Part shown: in pieces, positions 14,374 through 23,460 of the stretch
Layout: every line of letters starts with the position of its first letter
Numbering within the stretch: the stretch's first letter is position 1
NCBI RefSeq assembly: GCF_020873875.1
Contig: NZ_JAHWGU010000054.1
Location: 1-37,452, forward strand
Direction: 5' to 3'
Length of the DNA stretch: 37,452 nucleotides
DNA from: Actinoplanes sp. DH11
GTDB taxonomy: Bacteria > Actinomycetota > Actinomycetes > Mycobacteriales > Micromonosporaceae
Notes under the pieces: model-generated
What the model was told of the DNA's origin: nothing
Database searches by the model: none
The model's input: only the letters and a program-made list of their open reading frames with translations
Made by a program: the position numbers and the translations under genes

Positions 14374-15204
14374 GTGGTTCTACCAGTTGGCGGCGACGTC
14401 GATGACGGCACCAGGGGGCCATCCTGGCGGCTGGTGCTCCGGCGGGCCGTCCGCGGCCTGCGGCCACGGCGGAACCAGCGCCGGACCATCTGGTCGGCGG
14501 GGGTCCCGCTGATCGCGCTGGCTGCGGGATTGCTCTTCACCACCTCCGCGACAACAGCCGACGGTACGGCCCTGCGCGACGACCGCCGCCCCCAGCTGGC
14601 CCAGCTGATCGCCGAGAAACGGGATCGCCTGGAAAGCCACGAGGAACGGGCCGCGAAGCTGTTCGCCGAGGTGGACCAGGAGACCGCCCGGCTGGCCGAG
14701 GTCGACCAGCCGGTGAAGTCGGCCCGGGAGAACGCGGACGCCATCCGGGAACCGGCCGGGCTCTCCGACCTGCACGGGCCGGGCCTCACCGTCTCGCTGA
14801 ACGACTCACCGCGGCGCGGCACCGACTTCGGCGAGAACGCTCCCGACAACGACGATCTCGTGGTTCACCAGGGCGATGTCCAGGCGGTGGTGAACGCCAT
14901 GTGGGCGGGCGGCGCGGAGGCGATGACGATCATGGATATCCGCGTCATCTCCACGAGCGCGGTACGCTGTGTCGGCAACACGCTGCTCCTTCACGGCCAG
15001 GTCTTCTCACCACCGTTCAAGATCACGGCGATTGGCGAACCCACAGCCATGAGTCGTGCGTTGGACTCGTCAGAGGGAGTCAGGCAGTTCCGCGAGGCCG
15101 TCGCCGACTTCGGGCTCGGTTACACGGAAAAGGTGGAGAAAAACGTGACAGTGCGGGCGTACGACGGATCGACCGACCTCCGATCGGCGCAGGCTGCCCG
15201 GTGA
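14374..15204 (+). CDS. DUF881 family membrane protein
   Basis: A 276-residue protein: a basic cytoplasmic head (~50 residues), one transmembrane helix (SAGVPLIALAAGLLFTTSA), a coiled-coil-like segment (LAQLIAEKRDRLESHEERAAKLFAEVDQ), then the DUF881 domain with GLSDLHGPGLTVSLND, NDDLVVHQGDVQAVVNAMWAGGAEAM and ISTSAVRCVGNTLLLHG. DUF881 proteins are division-locus proteins of Actinobacteria and some Firmicutes with no proven activity. Rv0012 occupies the same position in M. tuberculosis. GTG at 14374 is preceded by GAGGGGG. The stop overlaps the sortase start (TGATG), so the genes are translationally coupled. Confidence 0.88.
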   Translation: MVLPVGGDVDDGTRGPSWRLVLRRAVRGLRPRRNQRRTIWSAGVPLIALAAGLLFTTSATTADGTALRDDRRPQLAQLIAEKRDRLESHEERAAKLFAEVDQETARLAEVDQPVKSARENADAIREPAGLSDLHGPGLTVSLNDSPRRGTDFGENAPDNDDLVVHQGDVQAVVNAMWAGGAEAMTIMDIRVISTSAVRCVGNTLLLHGQVFSPPFKITAIGEPTAMSRALDSSEGVRQFREAVADFGLGYTEKVEKNVTVRAYDGSTDLRSAQAAR

Positions 15205-17765
15205 TGGTCCCTCCTGACTACCCGGCGTCCTCGTCCGGTTCGGGCCGCCACCGGGCCCCCGACAGTGACGGGCACACCGCTTACATCCCTCGCCTCACCG
15301 ACGCCTCCGACGACGGCGTCCCCGGCGGCCCGCTGGCGCCCCCGCTAGGCCTCGGCGGCAACGTCGGCGCCCGGCCGGCACGCACCCCGGCCCCCGCCGA
15401 CGAAGACCCCGACCTGCCGAGCGCCGACGAGGTGAGCGCGGCGGTCGCCGCGGCGCGCCGGCGGGCCTCCTCAGCGGTACGGGCGGAGCCGTCCCTCGAC
15501 GGCCCCACCGCCCCCCTCAGCCCACCGTCGCCCCCGTTTTCCGGCGCGCGCACGGAGTCCTTCCCCGGCGCCCGCCCGGAGCCCGTCCCCGACGCCCGCC
15601 CGGCTGCTGACGCGCAGCCGGTCGTCGGTGCCGGGCCCAGCGAGCAGCCTTCGTGGGTGCCGCGTGCGGCGCGCGCCGAGAGCCGATCCGAGCAGCCCGC
15701 AGTGGCCTCGTGGGCCGACCCCGGCGCCACCGCCCGCATCACCACCTCCCCCTCCGCCCCGTCGTCGCGCGCGGCCTCGTCGCCGCTCACCACCTCGTCG
15801 CCGCTTGCCGCTTCGTCACCGCTTGCTGCTTCCTCGCCGCATGCTGCTTCCTCGCCGCTCGCCGGCACGCCGCAGTCGCCGGCCGGGACGCCCCACGAAC
15901 CAGCCGGGGTGCCTCAGTCGCCCGCAAGCGCGCCGCAGCCGCCCACTCAGGTCCGGCGGACCCGGGCGCAGCGGCGACGTGCAGAATCGGACAGTGCGGC
16001 AGGTTGGGCGCATGCCGCGGGCGCTAGCGGGTGGAGTCAGGCTCCGGCCTCGCACAGTCCGGCCCCGTTCTCGCACAGTCCCGCGCCGCAGGACCTGACC
16101 CCATCATCGGCGTCTCACGATCCGGCTCGGCCTTCCCACATTTCGAGCCCGGATTTCGCCAGCTCGCGCCGGGACTCCCGCCACTCCGGCCGAGGCCCGC
16201 ACAGCTCAAGCTCCGACCTGAACGGCTCTGGCCTCGGTCCGCAAAGCTCAAGCTCCGGCCTCACCGGCTCGCGCAGTGCGGACGCCGACGCACGGGGTTC
16301 CGGCTCGCGCAGCGCTGAGCCCGGCTCACGCGGGTCCGGTCCCGGCTCGTACAGCCCGGCGCCGGCAAGTCCGGCACGCGCCGACGCCACCGCGACGTTC
16401 CGCGCTGCGGACGGCCACGACCAGCCCGCCTGGGCCACCCCGGCCTCCCGGAGCCCCGCACCCGCCGACGCGACCGCGACGTTCCGTGCCGTTGACGACC
16501 ACGACGAGCCCGCTTGGGCCGCCTCGGCCTCCCGCAGTCCGGCGCCCGCCGACGCCACGGCGATGTTCGGGGCGGTCGACGGCCAGGAGACGTCCGCCTG
16601 GGCCGCTTCGGTCCCGGCGGCAGCGTCGCAGAGTCCGGCACCTGCCGATGCCACGGCGACGTTCCGCGCGGTCGACGGCCAGGACAGGGACGGCCAGGGC
16701 AAGGACGAGCCTGCCTGGGCGGCGAACGGCGCGGTCGGGCCGACGCGCGACTTCAGTCCGACCACTGTCATCCGTACGATCGACGCTCCCACCGGCATGC
16801 TCCCCACCCTGCCGGCGGGCAAGCCGCTCCCCGGCAAACTCACCGTTCTGCCGCCGGGCGCGGCGGCTGAGGCCGCCCGGCAGGCGGCCGGGCCCGATGT
16901 GACGCTCGGCGCCGCCGCGGTCCCGCCGGCACCTCTGGTCCGGCCCGGCAAACCGGCGGAGCCGGAGCCCGTCACGGAGGCCGAGGAGCAGCCGAAACGT
17001 GGCGAGCGGGTGGTCAAGCTCCGGCCGGAGCAGACCGAGGAGGGGTACAAGAGCGTCTACTCCGAGCTGACCCGGCCGACCGTGGGTTCGCGCATCCGGG
17101 CCGGCATCCGGACCTCCGGCGAAGTGATGATCACTTTCGGTCTCGTGGTGCTGCTTTTTGCGGGCTACCAGGTGTTCGGGAACTCGGCCGCGGTGCAGAA
17201 CGAGCAGGACAACCTTGCCGAGGAGCTGGACGAGGCGTGGAGCGATCCGACGGTGGCGCCCACCGCCAGTGCGGCGCAGCAGGGTCCGGCCGCGCCCGGT
17301 GACAACCTCGTGGGCCGGCTCTACATCCCGAAGTTCGACAAGAAGTGGGTCGTCGTGGACGGCGTCCAGCCGGACGACATCCGCTATGCGCCCGGCCACT
17401 ACCCGGAGAGCGCCATGCCCGGCGAGGTCGGCAACTTCTCGGTCGCCGGGCACCGCATCAAGAAGATCTTCTGGCGGCTCGACGAGCTGAACGACGGTGA
17501 CGTGATCGGCGTCGAGACACGTGAGAACTGGTACGTCTACAAGGTGTACGAGCTCGACATCGTGAAGCCGCACCAGGTCGAGGTCGTCGCGGCCGTGCCC
17601 GGCAAGCCCAAGGCGAAGCCGTCGAAGGCCGTGCTCACGCTGACCACCTGCAACCCGAAGTTCAACAACTACGAGCGGCTCATCGTGCACGCCGAACTGG
17701 TCAGCACGGTCGCCCGCGACCAGGCCCTGCCGGACGCCGGGATGCCGGCCGAGATGAAAGCCTGA
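15204..17765 (+). CDS. Class E sortase with a very long disordered N-terminal region
   Basis: An 853-residue protein; typical class E sortases are near 200-350. Residues 1-~630 are cytoplasmic, low-complexity and rich in Pro, Ala and Ser, with a four-copy repeat (residues ~388-505). One transmembrane helix (~642-660) precedes the sortase domain (~690-845). His750 (VAGHR), Cys816 (TLTTCNP) and Arg825 form the catalytic set. Sortase E attaches LAxTG-type proteins to peptidoglycan; Streptomyces SrtE1/SrtE2, encoded at the same locus, anchor long chaplins. No substrate gene is in this window. The ATG at 15204 overlaps the DUF881 stop. Tail length and repeats suggest fast evolution, perhaps as a phosphorylation or docking platform near PknB (inference). 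Confidence 0.88.
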   Translation: MVPPDYPASSSGSGRHRAPDSDGHTAYIPRLTDASDDGVPGGPLAPPLGLGGNVGARPARTPAPADEDPDLPSADEVSAAVAAARRRASSAVRAEPSLDGPTAPLSPPSPPFSGARTESFPGARPEPVPDARPAADAQPVVGAGPSEQPSWVPRAARAESRSEQPAVASWADPGATARITTSPSAPSSRAASSPLTTSSPLAASSPLAASSPHAASSPLAGTPQSPAGTPHEPAGVPQSPASAPQPPTQVRRTRAQRRRAESDSAAGWAHAAGASGWSQAPASHSPAPFSHSPAPQDLTPSSASHDPARPSHISSPDFASSRRDSRHSGRGPHSSSSDLNGSGLGPQSSSSGLTGSRSADADARGSGSRSAEPGSRGSGPGSYSPAPASPARADATATFRAADGHDQPAWATPASRSPAPADATATFRAVDDHDEPAWAASASRSPAPADATAMFGAVDGQETSAWAASVPAAASQSPAPADATATFRAVDGQDRDGQGKDEPAWAANGAVGPTRDFSPTTVIRTIDAPTGMLPTLPAGKPLPGKLTVLPPGAAAEAARQAAGPDVTLGAAAVPPAPLVRPGKPAEPEPVTEAEEQPKRGERVVKLRPEQTEEGYKSVYSELTRPTVGSRIRAGIRTSGEVMITFGLVVLLFAGYQVFGNSAAVQNEQDNLAEELDEAWSDPTVAPTASAAQQGPAAPGDNLVGRLYIPKFDKKWVVVDGVQPDDIRYAPGHYPESAMPGEVGNFSVAGHRIKKIFWRLDELNDGDVIGVETRENWYVYKVYELDIVKPHQVEVVAAVPGKPKAKPSKAVLTLTTCNPKFNNYERLIVHAELVSTVARDQALPDAGMPAEMKA
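16365..16720 (+). repeat. In-gene repeats of the sortase N-terminal region
   Basis: Four copies of a protein repeat whose core is SPAPADATATFRAVDG. The ADATA core starts at codons 393, 421, 449 and 481, giving units of 28, 28 and 32 residues. Each copy carries a Thr-rich ATATF core followed by an acidic DEPAWA stretch. The DNA copies are clearly related. Confidence 0.85.
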
Positions 17766-17768
17766 CGG

Positions 17769-18044
17769 ATGTACGCGTGGATCTGGCGCAGGCTGCCGGG
17801 TGCCGTCTGGAGCAAGGTGACCACGTCGCTGGTGCTGGTCGCCGCGATCGGCGCCCTGCTCTGGTACGTGGTGTTCCCCTGGGCGACGCCGCTGCTCCCG
17901 TTCGACGACGTGCAGGTGGAGTCCGGCACCGGGCAGGACGCCGACGCACCCATCCCCGGCGATGACGGCGCGGGCGTGGAAGACTCCGAGGAATTGCCCT
18001 ACAGCACCGAGTCCAACGAACCGCACCCCGACTCCAGCAGGTGA
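17769..18044 (+). CDS. Small membrane protein between sortase and pabA
   Basis: A 91-residue protein starting MYAWIWRRLPGAVW. It has one strong transmembrane helix (about residues 17-38, SLVLVAAIGALLWYVVFPW) and then an acidic outer tail of ~45 residues rich in Asp, Glu, Pro and Ser. The ATG lies 3 bp after the sortase stop, and pabA starts 4 bp after its own stop, so it is co-expressed with both. The positive-inside rule puts the acidic tail outside. I do not recognise the family. Its fixed position suggests an accessory role for the sortase or the division locus, which is an inference. Confidence 0.75.
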   Translation: MYAWIWRRLPGAVWSKVTTSLVLVAAIGALLWYVVFPWATPLLPFDDVQVESGTGQDADAPIPGDDGAGVEDSEELPYSTESNEPHPDSSR

Positions 18045-18048
18045 GAAG

Positions 18049-18699
18049 TTGCGCGTCCTGGTCATCGACAACTACGACTCGTTCGTCTTCAACCTGGTCC
18101 AGTATTTGGGTCAGCTCGGCGCCGAGTGCGAAGTCCGGCGCAACGACGAGATCTCGGTCGCCGAGGTGGGCGAGTCAGGTGCGGCCGGCCTGCTGCTGAG
18201 CCCCGGCCCCGGCACACCGGAACGCGCCGGGATCATGATGGACGTCATCAAGGCGTACGCCGGAAAGATCCCGATGTTCGGCGTCTGTCTCGGTCACCAG
18301 GCGATCGGCGCGGCGTTCGGCGCGACCGTGACCCGGGCACCGGAGCTGTTGCACGGCAAGACTTCAGAGGTCCACCACGGCGGCGACGGTGTCCTCGCGG
18401 GGCTGCCCGACCCGTTCACCGCGACCCGCTACCACTCCCTCGCCGTCCTGCCGGAGACCTTGCCGGCGGAGATCGAGGTGACCGGGCGTACCGAATCGGG
18501 TGTGGTGATGGCGATGCGGCACCGCGAGTTGCCGATCGAGGGCGTGCAGTTCCACCCCGAGTCGGTGCTCACCGAGGGCGGTCACACCATGCTGGCGAAC
18601 TGGCTGGCCTCGTGCGGCCTGGAATCGGCCCGCGAGAAGGCCCCGGCCCTGGCCGCCGAGGTGGAGACCCGCCGCCGCTCGGCCTTCGCCACCGCGTGA
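18049..18699 (+). CDS. pabA: Aminodeoxychorismate/anthranilate synthase glutamine amidotransferase subunit
   Basis: A 216-residue class I glutamine amidotransferase of the PabA/TrpG family. It has VLVIDNYDSFVFNLVQYL at the N-terminus, LLSPGPGTPERAG, the catalytic GVCLGHQ (Cys80) and the triad partners in QFHPES (His169, Glu171). It supplies ammonia from glutamine to a chorismate-aminating partner for folate or tryptophan synthesis. The lone copy in this locus, called trpG in M. tuberculosis, may serve both. The start is read as TTG at 18049, with AGGTGAG just upstream, because this gives the exact family N-terminus. Convergent with pknB. Confidence 0.92.
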   Translation: MRVLVIDNYDSFVFNLVQYLGQLGAECEVRRNDEISVAEVGESGAAGLLLSPGPGTPERAGIMMDVIKAYAGKIPMFGVCLGHQAIGAAFGATVTRAPELLHGKTSEVHHGGDGVLAGLPDPFTATRYHSLAVLPETLPAEIEVTGRTESGVVMAMRHRELPIEGVQFHPESVLTEGGHTMLANWLASCGLESAREKAPALAAEVETRRRSAFATA

Positions 18700-18750
18700 T
18701 CCCGGTGACCGGCCCGCGCGTCAGCTGAGCCGGTGGCCGGGTGGACCGAA

Positions 18751-18781
18751 CGGGGTGGCCGGGTTGTTCCCGACCACCCCG
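18751..18781. terminator. Bidirectional terminator between pabA and pknB
   Basis: CGGGGTGGCCGGG (18751-18763) pairs with CCCGACCACCCCG (18769-18781), one mismatch, around a TTGTT loop. It lies between the convergent stops of pabA and pknB. Confidence 0.75.
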
Positions 18782-18786
18782 GCAAA

Positions 18787-20586
18787 CTATTCCGGCTGCT
18801 CGCCGCCGCCGTTGCCGTTACCGTCGCCCTCGCCGTCACCCGGCGGCACGGATGCCGACTCGCTCGGCTCGGGACTGGGCGGCAGCTCCTGCTCGGCGAC
18901 CACGCTGAGGGTGATGGTGGCGCCCTTGTCGACCTTCTTGTTGGGGCCCGGGCTCTGCTTGACGACGTCGCCGACGGTTCCTTCGGCCGCAACCGTCTCG
19001 ATGTTGAAGTTCAGGCCGGCCTGTTCCAGGCGGTCCTTCGCGACCTCCTGGGAGAGGCCGACCACTTCGGGGACGATGACCTGGCTGTTGTTGGAGACCC
19101 GCACGGTGATCTCGGTGCCCGGGTCGACCTTCTTGCCGGCGCTCTCCACGGAGAGGACCTGGCCCTTCGGCTCGGCGCTGTCCGTGTTGCGGATCACCGG
19201 CTGCAGGCCCTTGGCGACCAGGGCGGCCTCGGCCGCGCTGGTCGTGCCGCCGACGAGCCCGGTCGGCACCTCGACCTCGTCGGGCGCGTTGCAGAGCTGG
19301 TAGGAGACCTGCGTCGTGGGCTCGATCTGCGTGTTGCCCTGCGGGTTCTGCTTCGCCACCTTGCCGTCGCAGTCCTTGTCCACGGTGGGGGTCTGCGCGA
19401 GCCGGTTGTTCAGGCCCTGCTGATCGAGTTCCTGCCGGGCCTGCGCCTCGGAGAGGCCCACCAGGTTCGGCATGGTCACCTTGGCGACCGTCTCCTGGCC
19501 CGCGTTGTCCTTGTCGCGGCTCATCGCGAGCGCGACACCGAGGACGATGACGACCAGGACGCTGAGCCCGGCCAGCACGGCCATCACCCAGGACGACTTG
19601 TTCTCCGGTTTGCCCTGCGGGCCGCCCGCGGCGGGGATCGGCCGCTGCATCGTGGTGGCGGCCTGCGGCTGCCACTGGTGCGGGCCACCGGTCATCGCGA
19701 CGGTCTCGGCCTCGCTCATCACCGGGGTGGCCATGACCGGCCGGCCGGAGACGGCACGCAGCGCGTCGGCACGCATCTCCTGCGCGCTCTGGTAACGGTT
19801 GAGGGGGTTCTTGGCGAGCGCCTTCAGGACGATGGCGTCGATGTCCGGCGGGAGGTCGCGCACGATGGTGCTCGGCGGCTTCGGGTCCTCACGGACGTGC
19901 TGGTACGCCACGCTGACCGGGCTGTCACCGACGAACGGCGGGTGCCCGACGACGAGTTCGAAGAGAACACAGCCGGCCGCGTACACATCGGAGCGCGCGT
20001 CGACGGACTCGCCCCGCGCCTGCTCGGGCGAGAGGTACTGAGCCGTACCGATCACCGCACTGGTCTGTGTCATGGTCGTGGCACCGCTGGCCAGGGCCCG
20101 GGCGATACCGAAGTCCATCACCTTGACCTGGCCGTTCTGCGTGATCATCACGTTGCCGGGCTTGATGTCCCGGTGGATGATCCCGTGCCGGTGGCTGAAC
20201 TCCAGCGCGGCACAGATGTCCGCGATGATCTCGAGTGCCCGGCGTGGTTGAAGGCGCTGCTCCTGGGCGAGCACCTCCTTGAGGGTCCGGCCGTTGACGA
20301 ACTCCATCACGATGAACGGGAGCCGCTCGCCGGTGGCGGACGTCTCCTCGCCCGTGTCGTAGACGGCAACGATCGCTGGGTGGTTCAGGGCGGCCGAGTT
20401 CTGGGCTTCTCGCCGGAACCGCTCCTGGAACGTGGCGTCCCGAGCCAGGTCGGTGCGCAGCATCTTGATGGCCACATCGCGCCCGAGGCGCAGATCGCGA
20501 CCGCGATGCACCTCTGCCATGCCGCCGTAGCCGAGCAGCTCGCCGACCTGGTACCTGCCACCGAGCAGGCGGGCCTGCGCCGTCAT
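18787..20586 (-). CDS. pknB: Serine/threonine protein kinase PknB with three PASTA domains
   Basis: A 599-residue membrane kinase. The kinase domain (residues ~10-270) has the GYGGMAEV glycine loop, the ATP lysine Lys41 in VAIKML, HRDIKPGN, DFGIAR and the activation-loop TQTSAVIGTAQYLSPEQA. One transmembrane helix follows (~335-357), then three extracellular PASTA domains (VTMPNLVGLS, VEVPTGLVGG, VIVPEVVGLS) and a Gly/Glu-rich tail. PASTA kinases sense peptidoglycan fragments or lipid II and phosphorylate division and wall-synthesis proteins. M. tuberculosis PknB has four PASTA units. The ATG overlaps the pknA stop (ATGA). It is the last gene of the operon and ends at the pabA terminator. Confidence 0.97.
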   Translation of the reverse strand: MTAQARLLGGRYQVGELLGYGGMAEVHRGRDLRLGRDVAIKMLRTDLARDATFQERFRREAQNSAALNHPAIVAVYDTGEETSATGERLPFIVMEFVNGRTLKEVLAQEQRLQPRRALEIIADICAALEFSHRHGIIHRDIKPGNVMITQNGQVKVMDFGIARALASGATTMTQTSAVIGTAQYLSPEQARGESVDARSDVYAAGCVLFELVVGHPPFVGDSPVSVAYQHVREDPKPPSTIVRDLPPDIDAIVLKALAKNPLNRYQSAQEMRADALRAVSGRPVMATPVMSEAETVAMTGGPHQWQPQAATTMQRPIPAAGGPQGKPENKSSWVMAVLAGLSVLVVIVLGVALAMSRDKDNAGQETVAKVTMPNLVGLSEAQARQELDQQGLNNRLAQTPTVDKDCDGKVAKQNPQGNTQIEPTTQVSYQLCNAPDEVEVPTGLVGGTTSAAEAALVAKGLQPVIRNTDSAEPKGQVLSVESAGKKVDPGTEITVRVSNNSQVIVPEVVGLSQEVAKDRLEQAGLNFNIETVAAEGTVGDVVKQSPGPNKKVDKGATITLSVVAEQELPPSPEPSESASVPPGDGEGDGNGNGGGEQPE

Positions 20587-21959
20587 AACGTCTGTCGTCC
20601 TTCGGTCAGTCGGATCCGGCCGAGCTGGGCATCGGCCTTCATAAGACGGTACGACGCCGCCGACACAGGGTCAGCAACCACGCCCGAGCGGAGGATAGCC
20701 GCAGAGCTGCTGTGATAGCCCAGCGTGCTGCCTACGGCGCTGGTGCCGTTGCCATCTCGTAACAGGAAAGAGATGACCCCGGCGCAGAGGAGGACGAGAA
20801 GGGCGAGCACCACGGCCAGCACGACCAGAACTTGGCGCCCGAAGGTGTTCTCCGGCTTGGCTGCCGGAGAAACATGAGGTGAATAGGCGTTGACAGGTGC
20901 GCCGGACTGCGGCCGGTACGGCGGCGGCATCGGCTGCTGCATCTGCGGCGGCGGGGACGTCGGCACCGAGGCCGCGCCCCGGGCGCCGGAGACCGGGCGC
21001 GGGACCGAGGCACGGGCGGCCGCGCCCGACTGCGGGCGGTTCGCCGGCCCGTTGTTCCGCGGCGGCTGCGGGTGATGCGACGGACCCTGGTGCGGCGGGG
21101 TGGAGATCGGCGGCGACGAGACCGGCGGATGCACCGAGGTGGTCAGCGAGGCCGCGGCCTGCCGGGCCACCGAGGCCATCGCGGCGGCGCTCGGCCAGCG
21201 GCTCTTCGGGTCCTTGTCCATGGCGCGCTCCACAATGGCGCGCACCGCGGGCGGGATGTCACCGGGCAACGGCCGCGGCGACTCCCGGACGTGCTTCATG
21301 GCGATCTCGATCGGTGTGGCGCCGTCGAACGGCCGATGACCGGAGAGGCATTGGTACGCCACGACGCCCAGCGCGTACACGTCGGAGGCGGGCGTGGCGA
21401 CGTCGCCGGCGGCCTGCTCCGGCGAGATGTAGGAGGCCGTGCCCAGCACCGCGCCGGCCACGGTCAGCTGGCCGACGAGCGCGGACCGGGCGATGCCGAA
21501 GTCCGTCAGGACCAGGGTGCCGTTCGGCCGTACCAGCAGGTTGCCGGGTTTGACGTCGCGGTGCACGATCCCGTTGCCGTGGGCGGCCTGGAGGGCGTCG
21601 GCAGCCTGCGCCACCAGCGCCATCGTCCGGGCCGGGGTCAACCGGCCCACCCGGCTCAGCGTCCGGGAGAGGGCGTCGCCCTCGACGTACTCCATGACGA
21701 GGAAGGCGAGCTGCTGGTCGCTGCCGTAGTCGTAGACGTCGACGACGCCCGGGTGATTGATCGTCGCCATGGTCCGCGCCTCACCGCGGAACCGCTCGGC
21801 GAAGCCCGGTTCGTCCAGCAGGGCGGGCAGCAGAATCTTGACGGCAACGGTCCGGCCCAGCACCTCGTCGATGCCGCGCCAGACATCGCCCATACCGCCG
21901 CCGGCGATCCGCTCCTCCAAGCGGTACCGCCCACCCAGCGTGACCCCCGGGCGGATCAT
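20583..21959 (-). CDS. pknA: Serine/threonine protein kinase PknA
   Basis: A 458-residue kinase. The catalytic domain (~10-265) shows AGGGMGDVWRG, the lysine in VAVKIL, VHRDVKPGNLLV, TDFGIARS and the activation loop ending GTASYISPEQA. A long Pro/Ser-rich juxtamembrane linker (~275-375) leads to one transmembrane helix (~380-402) and a ~55-residue outer tail without PASTA domains. PknA phosphorylates cell-shape and division proteins with PknB; in mycobacteria the two cross-phosphorylate. It starts one base after the pbpA stop and overlaps pknB by four bases, so all are tightly coupled. Confidence 0.96.
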   Translation of the reverse strand: MIRPGVTLGGRYRLEERIAGGGMGDVWRGIDEVLGRTVAVKILLPALLDEPGFAERFRGEARTMATINHPGVVDVYDYGSDQQLAFLVMEYVEGDALSRTLSRVGRLTPARTMALVAQAADALQAAHGNGIVHRDVKPGNLLVRPNGTLVLTDFGIARSALVGQLTVAGAVLGTASYISPEQAAGDVATPASDVYALGVVAYQCLSGHRPFDGATPIEIAMKHVRESPRPLPGDIPPAVRAIVERAMDKDPKSRWPSAAAMASVARQAAASLTTSVHPPVSSPPISTPPHQGPSHHPQPPRNNGPANRPQSGAAARASVPRPVSGARGAASVPTSPPPQMQQPMPPPYRPQSGAPVNAYSPHVSPAAKPENTFGRQVLVVLAVVLALLVLLCAGVISFLLRDGNGTSAVGSTLGYHSSSAAILRSGVVADPVSAASYRLMKADAQLGRIRLTEGRQTL

Positions 21960-21960
21960 C

Positions 21961-23460
21961 TCAGTCCCCTCCCCGGCCCGCCGCGGCCTTCATGATGAGC
22001 CCGGCGATCCGGGCAGCCTCGGCGCTGGCGTGTCCACCGGGCACGTTCTCCAGCATGACGCAGATCGCCGAGACCGCCTTACCGCTGTCGTCGAAGGCGA
22101 AGCCGATGAACCACCCGTGCGGGTTGGCCCCTTCCGCGTTCTGCGCGGTACCGGTCTTGCCGCCGACCGTGAAGCCGTCTATCTTGGCGCGCTTGCCGGT
22201 GCCGTTCTCGACGACGCTGACCATCATGTCGCGCAGGTCGTCGGCGACTCCCGAGGAGATCGGCTCGCGCAGTTCGTCCGGCTCGGCGGTGTAGATCGTC
22301 CGCCGGTCCGGGCCGAGCAGTTTCTGCACCAGGTACGGCCGCATCTGCCGGCCCCCGTTCGCCACCGTGGCCGCGATCATCGCGCCCTGCAGCGGGGTCA
22401 TCCGCACGTCGCGCTGACCGAGCGAGGACTGGGCCAGGGCGGCGGTGTCGGTAGTGCCGTCCGGGTTCGCGATGGCACCGGTCCGGCTGGCCGCGACGGT
22501 GAGGCCGGTGCCGCTGTCCAGGTCGCCGACCTTGAGGGCCTCGTCCTCGAAGCCGAACGCCTTGGCGGACTCCTTGACCTTGTCCGCACCGAGGGCGACG
22601 CCGAGCCGCGAGAAGCCGGTGTTGCAGCTCTCGGTCAGCGCCTCTTTCAGGGTGACCTGCGAGCCGGGGCAGACCTCGTCCTCGGAGTTGCGGATCGTCG
22701 CGCCGCCCTCGCGGTAGACGCTGCCCGCCTCGATCTCGGTGGAGGTCTTGTAGCCGTTCTGCAGCGCGGACGCCGCGACGATCACCTTGAACACCGAGCC
22801 AGGCGGCAGGGTCGCACCCACCGCGCGGTTGATCAGCGGGTCGTCCTCGTCCGCGTCGAGCGCCTTGTACGCCTTCTGCGCCGCTTCCATGTCGTGATCG
22901 ACAAGCGGGTTGGGGTCGAAGCTCGGCATCGACACCATCGCCTGGATCGCGCCGGTGCTGGGGTCGATCGCGACCGCCGCGCCCCTGCTCACGTTCCGCT
23001 GGTTGTTGTTCATCTGCTTCCAGGCGGCCTCTTGCGCCTTGGGGTTCACCGACAGCACCACGTTGCCACCACCGGCGTTGTCACCGGTGAACATGTTGCT
23101 GAGCCGGTCCGCGAAGAGCTTGTCGCTGGCACCGGAGAGGAAGTCGTTCTCGCTCGCCTCGATGCCTGTAGCGCCGAGACCGACCGGCTTGTAGCCGAGC
23201 ACCGGTGCGTACATCTTCCCTTCCGGGTAGACACGCAGGTACTTCAGCTCGTCGCCGGTCTCCTTGTTCTGGGCGAGGGCCTTACCACCGGCCTCGATGA
23301 CGCCGCGGGGCGTTTCGTACTCGGCGACCATGACCCGGCGGTTGAACTCGTGGGTGCGGTAGTCGTCGGCGCGGTAGACCTGCACCCAGTTGAGGTTCGC
23401 GAAGATCAGGCCGAACAGGACCAGGACGACCACGCCGGCGCGGCGGAGAGGGGCGTTCAT
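21961..23460 (-). CDS. pbpA: Class B penicillin-binding protein PbpA
   Basis: A 499-residue peptidoglycan transpeptidase. One N-terminal membrane anchor (~7-28) is followed by the dimerisation region and the transpeptidase domain. The three active-site motifs are present: SVFK (serine nucleophile, within LPPGSVFKVI), SCN, and KTG in GGKTGTAQ. It cross-links stem peptides made with its SEDS partner RodA and takes part in septation or elongation. In mycobacteria PbpA is phosphorylated by PknB. ATG at 23460 overlaps the rodA stop (ATGA), and its own stop is one base before pknA, as expected for a co-translated pair. Confidence 0.96.
   Translation of the reverse strand: MNAPLRRAGVVVLVLFGLIFANLNWVQVYRADDYRTHEFNRRVMVAEYETPRGVIEAGGKALAQNKETGDELKYLRVYPEGKMYAPVLGYKPVGLGATGIEASENDFLSGASDKLFADRLSNMFTGDNAGGGNVVLSVNPKAQEAAWKQMNNNQRNVSRGAAVAIDPSTGAIQAMVSMPSFDPNPLVDHDMEAAQKAYKALDADEDDPLINRAVGATLPPGSVFKVIVAASALQNGYKTSTEIEAGSVYREGGATIRNSEDEVCPGSQVTLKEALTESCNTGFSRLGVALGADKVKESAKAFGFEDEALKVGDLDSGTGLTVAASRTGAIANPDGTTDTAALAQSSLGQRDVRMTPLQGAMIAATVANGGRQMRPYLVQKLLGPDRRTIYTAEPDELREPISSGVADDLRDMMVSVVENGTGKRAKIDGFTVGGKTGTAQNAEGANPHGWFIGFAFDDSGKAVSAICVMLENVPGGHASAEAARIAGLIMKAAAGRGGD

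Noticed and set aside
18733..20715. 660-codon plus-strand frame opposite pknB
   Set aside because: pknB has complete kinase and PASTA motifs on the minus strand; this frame is its shadow.
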